Shown: positions 25,068-34,119 of the stretch, in pieces | Numbering within the stretch: position 1 is the stretch's first letter | How the letters are laid out: every line of letters starts with the position of its first letter | Assembly (NCBI RefSeq): GCF_019798055.1 | Contig: NZ_JAHOPH010000008.1 | Location: 1-64,000 of the forward strand | Length of the DNA stretch: 64,000 nucleotides | Direction: 5' to 3' | Source: Salsipaludibacter albus | GTDB lineage: Bacteria; Actinomycetota; Nitriliruptoria; Nitriliruptorales; Nitriliruptoraceae | Position numbers and translations under genes: made by a program | Notes under the pieces: generated by a model | What the model saw: the letters and a program-made list of their open reading frames with translations, nothing else | What the model was told of the DNA's origin: nothing | Databases searched by the model: none

Positions 25068-28000
25068 CTATGACCGGGACGACGCCGTCACGTGGGGCTC
25101 CAGGTCGCGTGCGAGGGTCGCCACCGTCGCCCGGTCGCGCTCCGCCGCAGCGCGATCGCCCGCCCCGTCGCGCACCTCGTGGACCCGTGCCCGAACGGCC
25201 AGGCTGCGCGCGAGGAACGGCAACGCGTGCAACCGATCGTGGGTGGCCACCGCCTCGTCCAGGTCGGTGATCGCCCGGTCGAGGTCGCCCAGGGTCCAGC
25301 TCGCGAGGCCCAGCGCGTGGGACACCGACCCCCGACAGGCACCGACCCGGCCGGCGACCGCCAGCGTGCCGGCGTGGGGACGCAGGGCCGCCTCGCCACG
25401 TGCCGCCAGGTGGGCGTCACCCAGCTCGGCCGCGAGCTCGACCAGCAGGCAGGTCTCCACCACCCAGTGTGCGTCCCGCGGTGCACGGTCCAGGACCTCG
25501 TCCGCCAACGACCGCGCCGCCGCACGCACGTCGTCCGCCCCCTCGTGCCGGGCGGTCGGCAGTGGCGCGTCCAGGACCGACCTCGGCCCGGGATGGACCA
25601 GGGCCAGCTGGTCGAGCAGCGCCAGGCACCGCCAGACCAGCACGCCGGGGAAGCGCACGGCCATGTCCTCGAGTCGCTCGGCGCGGCGACGATGCCCGGC
25701 CGGGTCCGGGTCGCGCAGGTCGGTGATCGACTCGGCGAAGTCCAGGCCGACCGTGAACTCGGCGACGTTGCGGCCGGCGGCGATCGCGGTGGCAGCGAGG
25801 GCGTCCGCGTCGGCGAAGCGTCCCTCCAGCAGGGCACGCACGAGACGATAGACGTCGGTGTACCACTGGAAGGCGGGTCGCTGGAGCCGGTCGGCGCCCT
25901 CCCAGAGCAGGCCCAGGGCCGCGTCCATGCCGGTCAGGTCACCGACCGACAGCAGGTCCACGACGTGGGCGGCGCGCCCGGCCAGCGCCAGGTCCATCGC
26001 GCCACCCCGCTCGGCCCGCTCGACGACCTCGGCGGACAGGGCCAGTCGCTGCCGGGCATCCTGTGGGCCACGGGTCGTGTAGTGCGACGCGAACAAGGCG
26101 TGTGCCCGCACGGCGTCGCCTCCGACCGTTCGCGCCACCTCCAGGGCATGGTCGGCGAGCTCCTGGCTCCGGCCACGATCGGCCGACCAGTACAGCTCCA
26201 TGGCCAGCCGGGCCAGCAGCCGGGCCCTCAGTGACGTCGGTGCCTCGCCCTGTGCCGCCAGCGCCTCCTCCAGCCAATCCACGCGACCCCGGTCGGAGAC
26301 CCCGAAGACCATGCCCGACACCGACGCCCCCAGTGCCGCGCGTGCCAGCGCGTCGGCCCCTCCGACCGAGCGCGCCAGCCCGATCGCGGTCTCGTATGCC
26401 TCCTGCGCGGCGTGGTAGGACCCGGTCCGGGACTGCAGCGCCGCGACCGCGAAGGCCAGGTCGAGCCGATCGGCGTCATCGCGGTCGGCCGGTTCGCCGG
26501 CGGCCGGACCATCGGCGGGCTGGCCGGCCGACGGCTCGGACGGGAGGTCGGACGGATGGCTGGCCAGCGCGGCGCGGAGGTCACCCTCGACCCGGCGGAA
26601 CGCCTCGCGCCAGTCGGCACCCGCGCCCATGCGCTCCCGGAGGTCGAGCGCCGTGGCGACGGCCCAGCGCAGGTGCCGCCGACGCACCGTCGCTGCCTCG
26701 TCCCCGTCGGCCAGGCGCTCCAGGGCGTAGTCCCGGACCGAGTCCAGCAGGATCCATCGGCTGCCGTGGCTCGTGTCCTGGTGGACGAGCAGGCTCTTGT
26801 CGGCGAGCCGCCCGACCAGGTCGGCCACCCATGCGGTCCCGCCACCGCGCACCCAACGTCCACCCGTGCCGGACGACGGGCGCGTGCCGAGGTCGACGAC
26901 CGCCGTTGCGGCGTCCAGGTCGAAGGAACCGGTGAACACGCCGAGCCGCCGGAACGCCGCCTGCTCCTCGTCCTCCAGCAGGTCGTGGCTCCAGTCCAGC
27001 ACCGCCCGCAGCGAGCCGTGCCGGGCGACACTCCCCCGCGCCGAGCGCAGCAGGCGGAGCCGGTCGTCCAGGCCCGAGACGAGGCCGTCGATGCCCAGGG
27101 AGCCCGCCCGAGCCGCCGCGAGCTCGATCGACAGGGGCAGGCCGTCGACCCGGCGACACAGGTCCTCGACCCGTGGTGGGTCCGCCCGGAAGCCCGGGGC
27201 GACGGCCCGGGCACGGTCGAGGAAGAGCCGCGCGGCGTCGGACGTCTCCGAGGAGCCGGCCGGGTCGGGGCCGGAGCTCCGGCCGACCGCCGCCCCACCG
27301 GCGTCGCCGACGAGGCCGGGCGGCTCCCGACGTGCGCGGTCCGCCACGTCCCGACCTGCCCCGTGGACCTCCGTGGCGAGGGGCGCCAGCGCGTAGACGC
27401 GTTCACCGGCGACGCCCAGGCGCTCGCGACTGGTGGCCAGGACGACGAGGTCCGGACCGGCCGCGGCCAGGGCCGCGACCAGCTCCGCCACGTCGGGCAG
27501 GAGGTGCTCGCAGTTGTCGAGCACGACCAGGGTCGGGCCCCGACGCACGTGTTCGACCAGCGTCGCGAGGACCGGCTGGCGGGACGAGCCGACGGCGCCC
27601 AGGCCGGACGCGATCGCCGCCGCGAGCCGCTCCGAGGACACCCGGGTCAGGTCGACGAAGGCCCCACCCCGTGGGTAGCCCGCCGCCACGCGTGCCGCGA
27701 CGGCACTGGCGAGCCGGGTCTTGCCCACGCCACCCGGTCCGACCACCGTCACCACCCGCTCGGCGCCGACCAGCCGCTGCAGGTCCGCCAGCTCGCGTCG
27801 CCGACCGACGAAACTGGTGGTCGCCGCCGGCATCCCCCGGATCACCGCGCCGGGCGAACTGCCCACGTCCTCCCGGAGCTGCCAACCGACCACGGCGTCG
27901 CGGGCGTCGTCGTCCCGGAGGATCCTGGTGTGGAGCTGCTGGAGCTCGGGACCCGGCTCGACCCCCAGCTCGTCGACGAGCCGCTCCCGGACCCGCTGGT

Positions 28001-28652
28001 AGGTCACCAGCGCCTCGGCCCGGCGACCGGCCCGTGCCAGCGCGACCATCAGCAGTCCCCACAGCTGCTCGTGGAGGGGGTGCTCGGCCAGCAGCTCCTT
28101 GAGCTCGGTGATGACCGGCCCCGGAGCGCCGGCCGCCAGCCGCACCTGCATCCGGACCTGGAGGGCGTCCAGTCGCCGCTCCTCGAGACGCATCGCCTCC
28201 GCGACCAGCACCGGCTCGTCCCCGAGCTCGCCGAACGGCCGGCCACGCCACAGCTCCAGCGCCCGGTCGACCAGCTCGCCCGCACCCTGCGGGTCGCCCG
28301 CGGCCAGTTCGGCGACGGAGCGGTCGACGAGCGACTCGAACCGGGCAGCGTCGAGCTGGTCGTCACCCAGGTCCAGCCGCCAGCCACCCTCGACCGACGC
28401 GAGCGGCCCGGCGGCGTCACCGTCCTGGCCGAGGGCGGCACGCAGGCGCGACACCAGCGCCTGCACCAGCCGATGCGCGTTGTGCGGGGGCTCGTCGTCC
28501 CAGATCGCGTCGGCCAGCACCGACACGTCCCGGGACCGGCCGGGCGGGGCCGCCAACGTCGCCAGGACCAGTCGCTGCTGGGGGGTCGGACGACGCCATG
28601 TCCCGTCCGGCTCTGCACGGACCTCGATCGGTCCCAGGACACGTACGCGCAC
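25068..28652 (-). CDS. AfsR/SARP-family regulator with BTAD, NB-ARC and helical-repeat domains
   Basis: About 1194 residues from the GTG at 28652, which has GGGAGG just upstream and gives the family start VRVRVLGPIEV; an in-frame GTG at 28688 is possible. Domains in order: OmpR-type winged helix (PTPQQRLVLATLAA, AIWDDEPP), BTAD helices to about residue 240, NB-ARC ATPase with Walker A GPGGVGKTRLA and Walker B LVVLDNCEHLL, then more than 600 residues of TPR-like helices. Such proteins act as ATP-dependent activators of secondary-metabolism or development genes. No biosynthetic cluster is next to it, so its target is unknown. A palindrome-rich region follows the stop. Confidence 0.9.
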   Translation of the reverse strand: MRVRVLGPIEVRAEPDGTWRRPTPQQRLVLATLAAPPGRSRDVSVLADAIWDDEPPHNAHRLVQALVSRLRAALGQDGDAAGPLASVEGGWRLDLGDDQLDAARFESLVDRSVAELAAGDPQGAGELVDRALELWRGRPFGELGDEPVLVAEAMRLEERRLDALQVRMQVRLAAGAPGPVITELKELLAEHPLHEQLWGLLMVALARAGRRAEALVTYQRVRERLVDELGVEPGPELQQLHTRILRDDDARDAVVGWQLREDVGSSPGAVIRGMPAATTSFVGRRRELADLQRLVGAERVVTVVGPGGVGKTRLASAVAARVAAGYPRGGAFVDLTRVSSERLAAAIASGLGAVGSSRQPVLATLVEHVRRGPTLVVLDNCEHLLPDVAELVAALAAAGPDLVVLATSRERLGVAGERVYALAPLATEVHGAGRDVADRARREPPGLVGDAGGAAVGRSSGPDPAGSSETSDAARLFLDRARAVAPGFRADPPRVEDLCRRVDGLPLSIELAAARAGSLGIDGLVSGLDDRLRLLRSARGSVARHGSLRAVLDWSHDLLEDEEQAAFRRLGVFTGSFDLDAATAVVDLGTRPSSGTGGRWVRGGGTAWVADLVGRLADKSLLVHQDTSHGSRWILLDSVRDYALERLADGDEAATVRRRHLRWAVATALDLRERMGAGADWREAFRRVEGDLRAALASHPSDLPSEPSAGQPADGPAAGEPADRDDADRLDLAFAVAALQSRTGSYHAAQEAYETAIGLARSVGGADALARAALGASVSGMVFGVSDRGRVDWLEEALAAQGEAPTSLRARLLARLAMELYWSADRGRSQELADHALEVARTVGGDAVRAHALFASHYTTRGPQDARQRLALSAEVVERAERGGAMDLALAGRAAHVVDLLSVGDLTGMDAALGLLWEGADRLQRPAFQWYTDVYRLVRALLEGRFADADALAATAIAAGRNVAEFTVGLDFAESITDLRDPDPAGHRRRAERLEDMAVRFPGVLVWRCLALLDQLALVHPGPRSVLDAPLPTARHEGADDVRAAARSLADEVLDRAPRDAHWVVETCLLVELAAELGDAHLAARGEAALRPHAGTLAVAGRVGACRGSVSHALGLASWTLGDLDRAITDLDEAVATHDRLHALPFLARSLAVRARVHEVRDGAGDRAAAERDRATVATLARDLEPHVTASSRS

Positions 28653-28764
28653 CCAGCCTCCCGTTTCCGCATGGTCCGCACTGACCACGTCCCGTGAACC
28701 TACCTCCGGGCATCGGACGACGGCGGCCCGGAGGACAGCGCACGGAGGCCCCGGGCCACGGGGT

Positions 28765-29394
28765 TCAGGCGCCGGAGACCTCCCCGACCCGCAGCAGCGG
28801 CTCGTAGCCGTCCGACAGGATCCTGGTCGTCGTCGGCGGCGTGACCAGGGCGAGCTCGTGGGTCGGAACGGGAACGGTCACCCCCCAGCCCCGTGCCGTC
28901 CAGCGGTGGAGCTCCCGCCCCGCCAGCAGGTGGGCCACGTCGTGGTGGAGGACCACGGCACCCGAGGGCAACCGAGCCGGATCGACCATGACGAGCCGCC
29001 GCCCGGAGCCCCATCGGGGTCGAGGCACGCGTCGTTCGTCGGCGAGGACCCGGTCGACGTCCGGCGCCCCGGCGTCCGGTCGGCCGGTCACCCGTCGGAA
29101 GGCGTCCCGGAAGGCCACCGCGTCGACGCGACGGCAGGTGAAGCAGGGCCGGTGGCCCGCTGCCAGCGCGGTCGCCTCGTCCCAGAAGAACAACTCGGTC
29201 CAGCGTCCCGGCTGGGCCAGTTCGCGCCGGCGGTCGCCGAACTCCAGGGCACAGGTGATCCAGGCGCGAGCAGCCTGTTCCCGGACGATCGTCCCGTGGT
29301 CGTCGGTGAGCACGCCACGGTTGCCGGTGAACGCACCCCGCTGGGGCAGCCCCACGATGCGTCCGAGCGGGTCGACCCGGTTCCTCCGTGGCAC
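28765..29394 (-). CDS. Conserved protein with HRPCFTCRR Cys motif
   Basis: 209 residues from a GTG. Recognisable segments are GAFTGNRGVL, RAWITCALEF, GRWTELFFWDEATALAAGHRPCFTCRR, LPSGAVVLHHDVAHLLAGRELHRWTARGWG and VTPPTTTRILSDGYEPLL. The same pattern occurs in uncharacterised proteins of many bacteria. HRPCxxCRR resembles half of the Ada zinc site, so metal binding is plausible, but only two Cys are in the motif. No signal peptide. Function unknown. Confidence 0.7.
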   Translation of the reverse strand: MPRRNRVDPLGRIVGLPQRGAFTGNRGVLTDDHGTIVREQAARAWITCALEFGDRRRELAQPGRWTELFFWDEATALAAGHRPCFTCRRVDAVAFRDAFRRVTGRPDAGAPDVDRVLADERRVPRPRWGSGRRLVMVDPARLPSGAVVLHHDVAHLLAGRELHRWTARGWGVTVPVPTHELALVTPPTTTRILSDGYEPLLRVGEVSGA

Positions 29395-29569
29395 GGCCGA
29401 CTCCGTCCGTCGTTGGGCGCGCCGGACCAGTGTGCTGGCCGGGTCCGTGCGTCGCCGCCGGGTGCGCAGGCCTGCGCCCGGCCCTCGGTCGCCACGCGGC
29501 GCGTCAGGACCGGAGACCGCGGCGACATCGCCCCCCTAGGGTGGCCGTGTCGTCGAGATCGGAGGGGAC

Positions 29570-30262
29570 ATGCAGTCCGTGCTGCCGGGTGTGCACCAGT
29601 TGTCGATGGGCTCGCGGGGCTACCTGGTCGACGGCGACCAGGGGGTGACACTGGTCGACACCGGGGTGCCGGGCCGCCTCGACACGATCGCTGCGGGCCT
29701 CGACGAGATCGGCCGCACGTTCGACGACCTCGCCGCCGTCGTGGTCACCCATGGCCACATCGACCACCTCGGCAGTGCCGCGGACGTGCAGGCGGCCAGC
29801 GACGCACGACTGTTCGTCCCGGCAGGCGACGCCGCCGTCGCACGCGGCGAGCGGCCCCCGACGGCACCACCGGTGATGACCCGGTTCGGGCCGTTGGCCA
29901 GCCTGTTCGTCCGGCTGATGCCCACCCCGCCGCCGGTCGAGCCGGGCGCGGTCGTCCGCGAGGACGATGCGCCGGGACTGCCCGACGACTGGCAGGTCGT
30001 CGACACGCCCGGCCACACCCCGGGCCACGTGTCCTACCTGCTGGACCGGGCGGGCGGGATCATGTTCGTGGGCGACGCCGCCTGGGTCACCCGCCGAGGC
30101 ACGATCAGTCGTGGTCCGATGAACCGGGCCACGCCCGAGTTCGACGCGAGCCTGCGCCACCTCGCCGAGTTCACCTTCGCATCGGCCTGCTTCGGCCACT
30201 CCCGCACGATCGCCAGCGGCGCGTCCGGCCGGTTCCGTGCCTTCGCGACCACGCTGGGCTGA
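29570..30262 (+). CDS. Metallo-beta-lactamase-fold hydrolase
   Basis: 230 residues. The metal motif is THGHIDHLG, followed by DTPGHTPGHVSY and FVGDAAW, giving the His/Asp ligands of a dinuclear MBL-fold hydrolase of the glyoxalase II-like group. It begins MQSVLPGVHQL with GGAGGGG five bases upstream and a TAGGGT -10-like hexamer at 29537-29542. Substrate unknown; not a classic beta-lactamase. No signal peptide. It is convergent with the fructosamine-kinase gene. Confidence 0.88.
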   Translation: MQSVLPGVHQLSMGSRGYLVDGDQGVTLVDTGVPGRLDTIAAGLDEIGRTFDDLAAVVVTHGHIDHLGSAADVQAASDARLFVPAGDAAVARGERPPTAPPVMTRFGPLASLFVRLMPTPPPVEPGAVVREDDAPGLPDDWQVVDTPGHTPGHVSYLLDRAGGIMFVGDAAWVTRRGTISRGPMNRATPEFDASLRHLAEFTFASACFGHSRTIASGASGRFRAFATTLG

Positions 30263-30289
30263 TCGTCGCGTCGGCCACCCGGCGTGCGG

Positions 30290-31022
30290 CTACAGGCCGG
30301 CTGCGTCCAGGCGTGACACGATGCCCGGGACGTACCCGTGGCCGAACATCTCGACGTGGACGAGCAGGTGGTACAGCTGCAGGAGCGGCTCGCGGTCCTG
30401 CCACCCGTCGTCACGTGGCCACGCGTCGTCGTAGGCACGGAAGAACACCTCCGGGATGCCGGCGAACAACGTCGCGAAGGCGAGGTCGAGCTCACGATCA
30501 CCGAAGCAGACCGCGGGGGTCGATGAGCCACCGTCCGTGCATGACGTTGCCGGCCCAGAGGTCGCCGTGGAGCAGGGACGGCTCGACGTCGTGGTCGAGC
30601 CGCCGGGCCAGCTCGCCCTCGGCAGCACGCAGGCGATCGGCCACCTCGGTCGGCAGGGCACCGAGCCAGGGGTCGATCCGGCATCGCTGGTGGAAGGTCG
30701 GCCAGTCCTCGGCCGGGGTGTTGTGCTGGGTGATGGTCCCGATCACGTTGTCGCGGTGCCAACCGAACCGGTCGGCGGTCGTGCGGTGGACCGTGGCCAG
30801 CCGCTCCCCCAGTCGCGTCCACTCCTCACGTGACGGCGGTCCCGGAGCGGACGCGTCCAGGTCCTCCATGACCAGCCGGTGGGCAGCGACCTCGACCACC
30901 TCCGGGACCAGCGCCCCGGCGTCGGCCAGGGCGGCGAGGCCCTCCGCCTCCAGGTCCGCCGGATGCGCGGTGTGCTTGACCACCAGCGCCCGACCGTCAC
31001 GTCGCACCCGTTCCAGCCGCAT
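30290..31022 (-). pseudogene. Fructosamine-kinase-family protein, frameshifted
   Basis: The ATG at 31022 follows GGGGAGG. The first frame carries the N-lobe (ALVVKHTAHPADLEAEGLAAL), VMEDLDA, the DRFGWHRDNVIGTITQHN segment and the catalytic HGDLWAGNVMHG, then ends at a stop at 30498. The C-lobe continues in another frame: PAVCFGDRELDLAFATLFAG, FFRAYDDAWP, YHLLVHVEMFGHGY and SRLDAAGL to 30290. Removing one base of the CCCCC run in the ATCGACCCCCGC segment (minus strand, near 30518-30522) would give a 243-residue protein of normal size. Family members phosphorylate ketosamines for deglycation. All active-site residues are present, so a sequencing error or very recent mutation is likely. Confidence 0.75.
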
Positions 31023-31100
31023 CGGCCCTCCCCGCGCTCGCCGTCCGTCGTCCTCACCTCCCAGTGTGGTCATCCACGACCCGACCGCGCACCTCGACCA

Positions 31101-31345
31101 GGCGTTCGCCACCGACAGAGCCGGCACCGAACGACCAAATCTCCCGCCAACTGCCCTCTCCACGAGCCAGCCATGGCGTTCGACACCGACAGAGCAGGCA
31201 CCGAACGCCAGGCCAGCCCCTGATTGCGCCACAGCGACCTGCCCGTGGCGTTCGACACCGACAGAGCCGGCACCGAACGCCAGGACGGGCCCCGATGGCG
31301 CCACCGCGGAGCCACGCGTGGCTCGACACGGACGACGGCCGCCCC
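31101..31345. repeat. Intergenic array of 36-base palindromic units with 72-74-base period (array 2)
   Basis: Three near-identical units at 31101-31137 (one extra base in the right arm), 31175-31210 and 31247-31282, plus a degenerate one near 31320-31345. Each begins GGCGTTCG and ends CGAACGCCA (arms of 8), with ACACCGACAGAGC in the middle. The segments between units are 36-37 bases and are themselves related in the second and third gap (shared GCGCCAC-GCG), so the true unit is a tandem of about 73 bases. They fill the 364-base gap 31023-31386 between the kinase and M28 genes, both leftward. No gene, no cas genes and no leader seen. Confidence 0.75.
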
Positions 31346-31367
31346 CCGGGATCCGGGGGGCGGCCGT
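31335..31367 (-). terminator. Perfect 15-base-pair GC hairpin after the M28 peptidase gene
   Basis: Arms ACGGCCGCCCCCCGG and CCGGGGGGCGGCCGT flank a GAT loop, 20 bases beyond the M28 stop. No U-tract follows, as is common in GC-rich actinobacteria. It abuts the degenerate last unit of the palindrome array, so it may have disrupted it. Confidence 0.65.
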
Positions 31368-31386
31368 GGTCAGGATGGGGGTCGGG

Positions 31387-33102
31387 TCAGCCGACCTCCT
31401 CCTCGTGGTGGTGGCCGCCGCCACCGGTGCCACCGGTGCCGACGGTCCCGGCCGGGCCCGCGGGCTCGGACGGCAGGCGGAGCGGACGGATCGCCGGGAC
31501 GGGCTCGCCCTCGACCCCGTTGACCGACTCGGTGGAGTACGCCAGCTGCAACACCGCGAACGCGATCGCGTCGGCGTTGGTGCCCAGGGCGTCGAGGTTG
31601 ACGTTGCCGACCATGTCGTACTCGGCGTTCAGCTCGGCGTAGACCGCGGCGTCACGCGTCGGGTCGTCGTCGAACAGGTTGTCGCAGGCCAGGTGGTAGC
31701 ACGGGTCGTAGGACTCCCCGGTCACGCCACCCCAGATGGCCTCCTGTGCCGCGGTCTTGGGGACCTCGGCGCCGGTGAACAGGCCACTGGCCGGGATGTC
31801 GTTGTTGATGAACTCCTGGTAGTCGGAGCGACCCGAGAACTGGCTGTCCTCGTAGGGAACGCCACGCCAGGTGAAGAAGATCTCGAACAGGTCCTCGAGT
31901 GCCTCGGACCCCTCCGGCACGGTGACCGGTGCGGCGAAGCTCGACTCGTCGGCGTCGTAGACCCCGAAGATGAAGTTCGGCGACGCGATCATGTCGAAGT
32001 TGAGGTAGGCCGCGATGCGGTCACGCTCGGCGTCGGACAGCCCCTGGACGTAGTCCTCCGAGCCGACCAGGCCCTGCTCCTCGGCGGCCCACCACGCGAA
32101 GCGCAGCGTGTTGACCGGCTCGAGCTTGGACAGCAGCTGGGCCAGCTCGATGAGCGCGGCCGAGCCCGACCCGTTGTCGTTGATGCCCGGACCCGCCACG
32201 ACCGAGTCGAGGTGGGCGCCGGCCATGACGACGTTGTCGTCGTTGTCGCCGGGCAGTTCCGCGATCACGTTGAAGTCGGTCCGGGTCTCGATGTCGAGGA
32301 CCTCGACGAAGGCGGTCGAACCGGGCTGGGACAGCGCGACGCCGTCCGCGAAGCTCGCACCCACGACCGGGATGCCGTGGAAGATCGAGCTGCCGTCGCC
32401 CAGGGTGGACGCGTTGGCGACGATCAGGCCCTCGCGGTCGGGCGTGTTGCCCTGGTTGAAGATGATCACGGCCTCGGCACCCGCGGCCTCGGCGTTGGCG
32501 GCCTTGTCACCGAAGTTGCAGGTCCCGCGCTGCACCAGGACGATGTCGGCCGGACCACTGAGGTCGACACCGGCGAAGTCGGCGGCCTCACAGCCCGAGC
32601 TGCTGGCCCGCGGCGGCGTGAGGTTGATGTCGACCGGGACGACGTTGCCCGTCACCGTGCCCGAGCCGGAACCGGTGAAGGCACCGGTCGCGTAGTCGCC
32701 CTGGACGGGGGTGAGCTGTTCGAGGATGGCCGGGTAGACGAAGGTCGCGTCGACCGGGTCGAGCGAGACCTCCCAGCCGGCGGCCTCGAGCTGCTGGACG
32801 ACGTAGTCGACGCTGCCCTGGTAGCCCTCGGTGCCTGCGGCACGGGTCCCCGGGTAGGTCGGGTCACCGGCGGTGTCGGCGATCTCCTGGAAGGCCTGCT
32901 CGTGCTCGAGCACGCCCTCGGCGGTCAGGCAGTCGAGCAACTTCTGCAGGGTGTTGTTGTTCTGCCGGTCACAGACGTCGGCCGGCTTGGCGACGGCGCT
33001 CGTGGCCGGCACGACGGCCGCCAACAGCAGCAGTGCGAGGGCGACGACGAACGCGCGTCGACGCAGGGGTCCCGCCGTGGCGGCGGGGAGGGAACTGGTC
33101 AT
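31387..33102 (-). CDS. Secreted M28-family zinc aminopeptidase with PA domain
   Basis: 571 residues with an Arg-rich signal peptide (LLRRR-type start, AVVPATSAVAKP) cleaved near residue 40. A PA (protease-associated) domain follows near residues 130-240 (VLVQRGTCNFGDKAANAEAAGA). The M28 catalytic part has zinc ligands in AHLDSV, GINDNGSG, AAEEQG, NFDM and CYHLACD, the arrangement of Streptomyces-type aminopeptidases. It ends in a Gly/Thr linker and a natural HHHEEEVG tail. Probably an extracellular aminopeptidase feeding on peptides. Preceded by AAGGA, followed by a strong hairpin. Confidence 0.92.
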   Translation of the reverse strand: MTSSLPAATAGPLRRRAFVVALALLLLAAVVPATSAVAKPADVCDRQNNNTLQKLLDCLTAEGVLEHEQAFQEIADTAGDPTYPGTRAAGTEGYQGSVDYVVQQLEAAGWEVSLDPVDATFVYPAILEQLTPVQGDYATGAFTGSGSGTVTGNVVPVDINLTPPRASSSGCEAADFAGVDLSGPADIVLVQRGTCNFGDKAANAEAAGAEAVIIFNQGNTPDREGLIVANASTLGDGSSIFHGIPVVGASFADGVALSQPGSTAFVEVLDIETRTDFNVIAELPGDNDDNVVMAGAHLDSVVAGPGINDNGSGSAALIELAQLLSKLEPVNTLRFAWWAAEEQGLVGSEDYVQGLSDAERDRIAAYLNFDMIASPNFIFGVYDADESSFAAPVTVPEGSEALEDLFEIFFTWRGVPYEDSQFSGRSDYQEFINNDIPASGLFTGAEVPKTAAQEAIWGGVTGESYDPCYHLACDNLFDDDPTRDAAVYAELNAEYDMVGNVNLDALGTNADAIAFAVLQLAYSTESVNGVEGEPVPAIRPLRLPSEPAGPAGTVGTGGTGGGGHHHEEEVG

Positions 33103-33296
33103 CAGTCTTCGGTCCTTGGTCGGGTGAGGTCGCAGACGTGCGACCCCGTGTCGAGCATCCGGACAGTAGACCCCGGCCGGGGGCTCCCCGTAACCCCTGT
33201 TGACGAAGTGGTGGCCGGACGTGCGCGTGGCGGACCAGCCCGGAGGACGACCACCGTGCCACCCCGGTGCCGGGCGACGTGCCAGCCGACTCGGCG

Positions 33297-33803
33297 TCAG
33301 GTGGTGCCGGGGTCGAGGGCGGTGTCGGAGAAGGCGACCATCGGCATGTCGGCCATCATCGCGACGCGACCGGCGTGCGTTCCGTCGTAGCTGTTGCCCA
33401 TCGACTGCAGGAGGCGCCGGGCGGTCCGGGGATGGGCGGTCTCGTAGGCGTGGTAGGTGGCAGCCGCCTCCTCGTCATCCAGAAACCGCTGGGCCGGAGT
33501 CCACGAACGGTCGCCCACCTGGACCGCCTCGGCAGGAGCGGCCACCAGGTTGCGGTACCAGTCGGCCTGCGGCCCGGTGCCCGAGCAGACCACCCACTCC
33601 CCCTGGTCCACGTCGTGGTGGACCACCTCGACCACGGTCTGGTGCGAGTCGCCGGAGCGGCGCCCCCGGTGGGTGATGAGCAGGAACCGGGTTCCCAGGA
33701 GTCGGCCGAGGTCCCACCGGTACAGCCACACCGGCGCCCTCAGCAGCGCCTTGAAGAACCCGGTCGGCTTCTGGCGCAGCGAGAACGCGTCGGGCAACGG
33801 CAT
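33297..33803 (-). CDS. DUF385 deazaflavin-dependent nitroreductase-family protein
   Basis: 168 residues. The Ddn-type pattern is clear: YRWDLGRLLGTRFLLITHRGRRSG, then HHDVDQGEWVVCSG, DWYRNLVAAPAEAVQVGDRSW and YHAYETAHPRTARRLLQSMG. Family members bind coenzyme F420 and reduce nitro or quinone-like substrates; here the substrate is unknown. The ATG at 33803 lacks a strong Shine-Dalgarno; a GTG at 33812 is possible. A second related gene lies at 44.0 kb. Confidence 0.85.
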   Translation of the reverse strand: MPLPDAFSLRQKPTGFFKALLRAPVWLYRWDLGRLLGTRFLLITHRGRRSGDSHQTVVEVVHHDVDQGEWVVCSGTGPQADWYRNLVAAPAEAVQVGDRSWTPAQRFLDDEEAAATYHAYETAHPRTARRLLQSMGNSYDGTHAGRVAMMADMPMVAFSDTALDPGTT

Positions 33804-33837
33804 GCGCGTCACCACGCCCCCGCAGCGGGAACGGCGG

Positions 33838-34119
33838 TCAGGACGTGACCTCGACACCGTTCCAGAAGGCGTAGTAGCCCTCGATGTCCAGGGCGGCGTC
33901 GGCCGCCTCCGGGTAGTGCCAGGCACCGCTGGGGACCACCTGGCCCGCGACGATGACGTCGGAGTAGTGGGCGGTTCCGCGCCACGACTCCTCGGTCTTG
34001 GAGATCTCGCGCAGGTACTCGGTGTTGACGTCCTCGGGCGGGAAGTACAGCGCCCCCTCGACCATGATCGCGTCGTCGCTGTCGGCGATGACCGTGTCGT
34101 TGAACCGGGCGGTTGCCAT
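33838..34119 (-). CDS. DUF427 protein
   Basis: 93 residues. It starts MATARFNDTVIADSDDAIMVEG, and then YFPPEDVNTEYLR, WRGTAHYSDVIVAGQ, AWHYPEAADAALDIEGYYAFW match DUF427, a small all-beta family common in actinobacteria with unknown function. GAGGATC lies about 13 bases upstream of the ATG. It sits 34 bases before the DUF385 gene in the same direction, so the two may be cotranscribed. Confidence 0.88.
   Translation of the reverse strand: MATARFNDTVIADSDDAIMVEGALYFPPEDVNTEYLREISKTEESWRGTAHYSDVIVAGQVVPSGAWHYPEAADAALDIEGYYAFWNGVEVTS

Noticed and set aside
24564-25073. 169-residue frame in the hairpin region
   Set aside because: Low-complexity Pro/Arg/Thr sequence, no ribosome site, and it runs into the AfsR gene antisense.
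31101-31345. CRISPR array (36-base repeats with 36-37-base gaps)
   Set aside because: Only three good units, and the gaps between them resemble each other, so they are not unrelated spacers. The same family recurs in other intergenic regions with other spacings, and there are no cas genes or leader.
31101-31345. SOS/LexA boxes suggested by GTTCG and CGAAC half-sites
   Set aside because: The half-sites point the wrong way (GTTCG before CGAAC) and are too far apart for a LexA box (CGAAC-N4-GTTCG).
28099-33390. 1763-residue plus-strand open frame
   Set aside because: It crosses several real genes on the other strand and two intergenic arrays; the protein sequence is low complexity.
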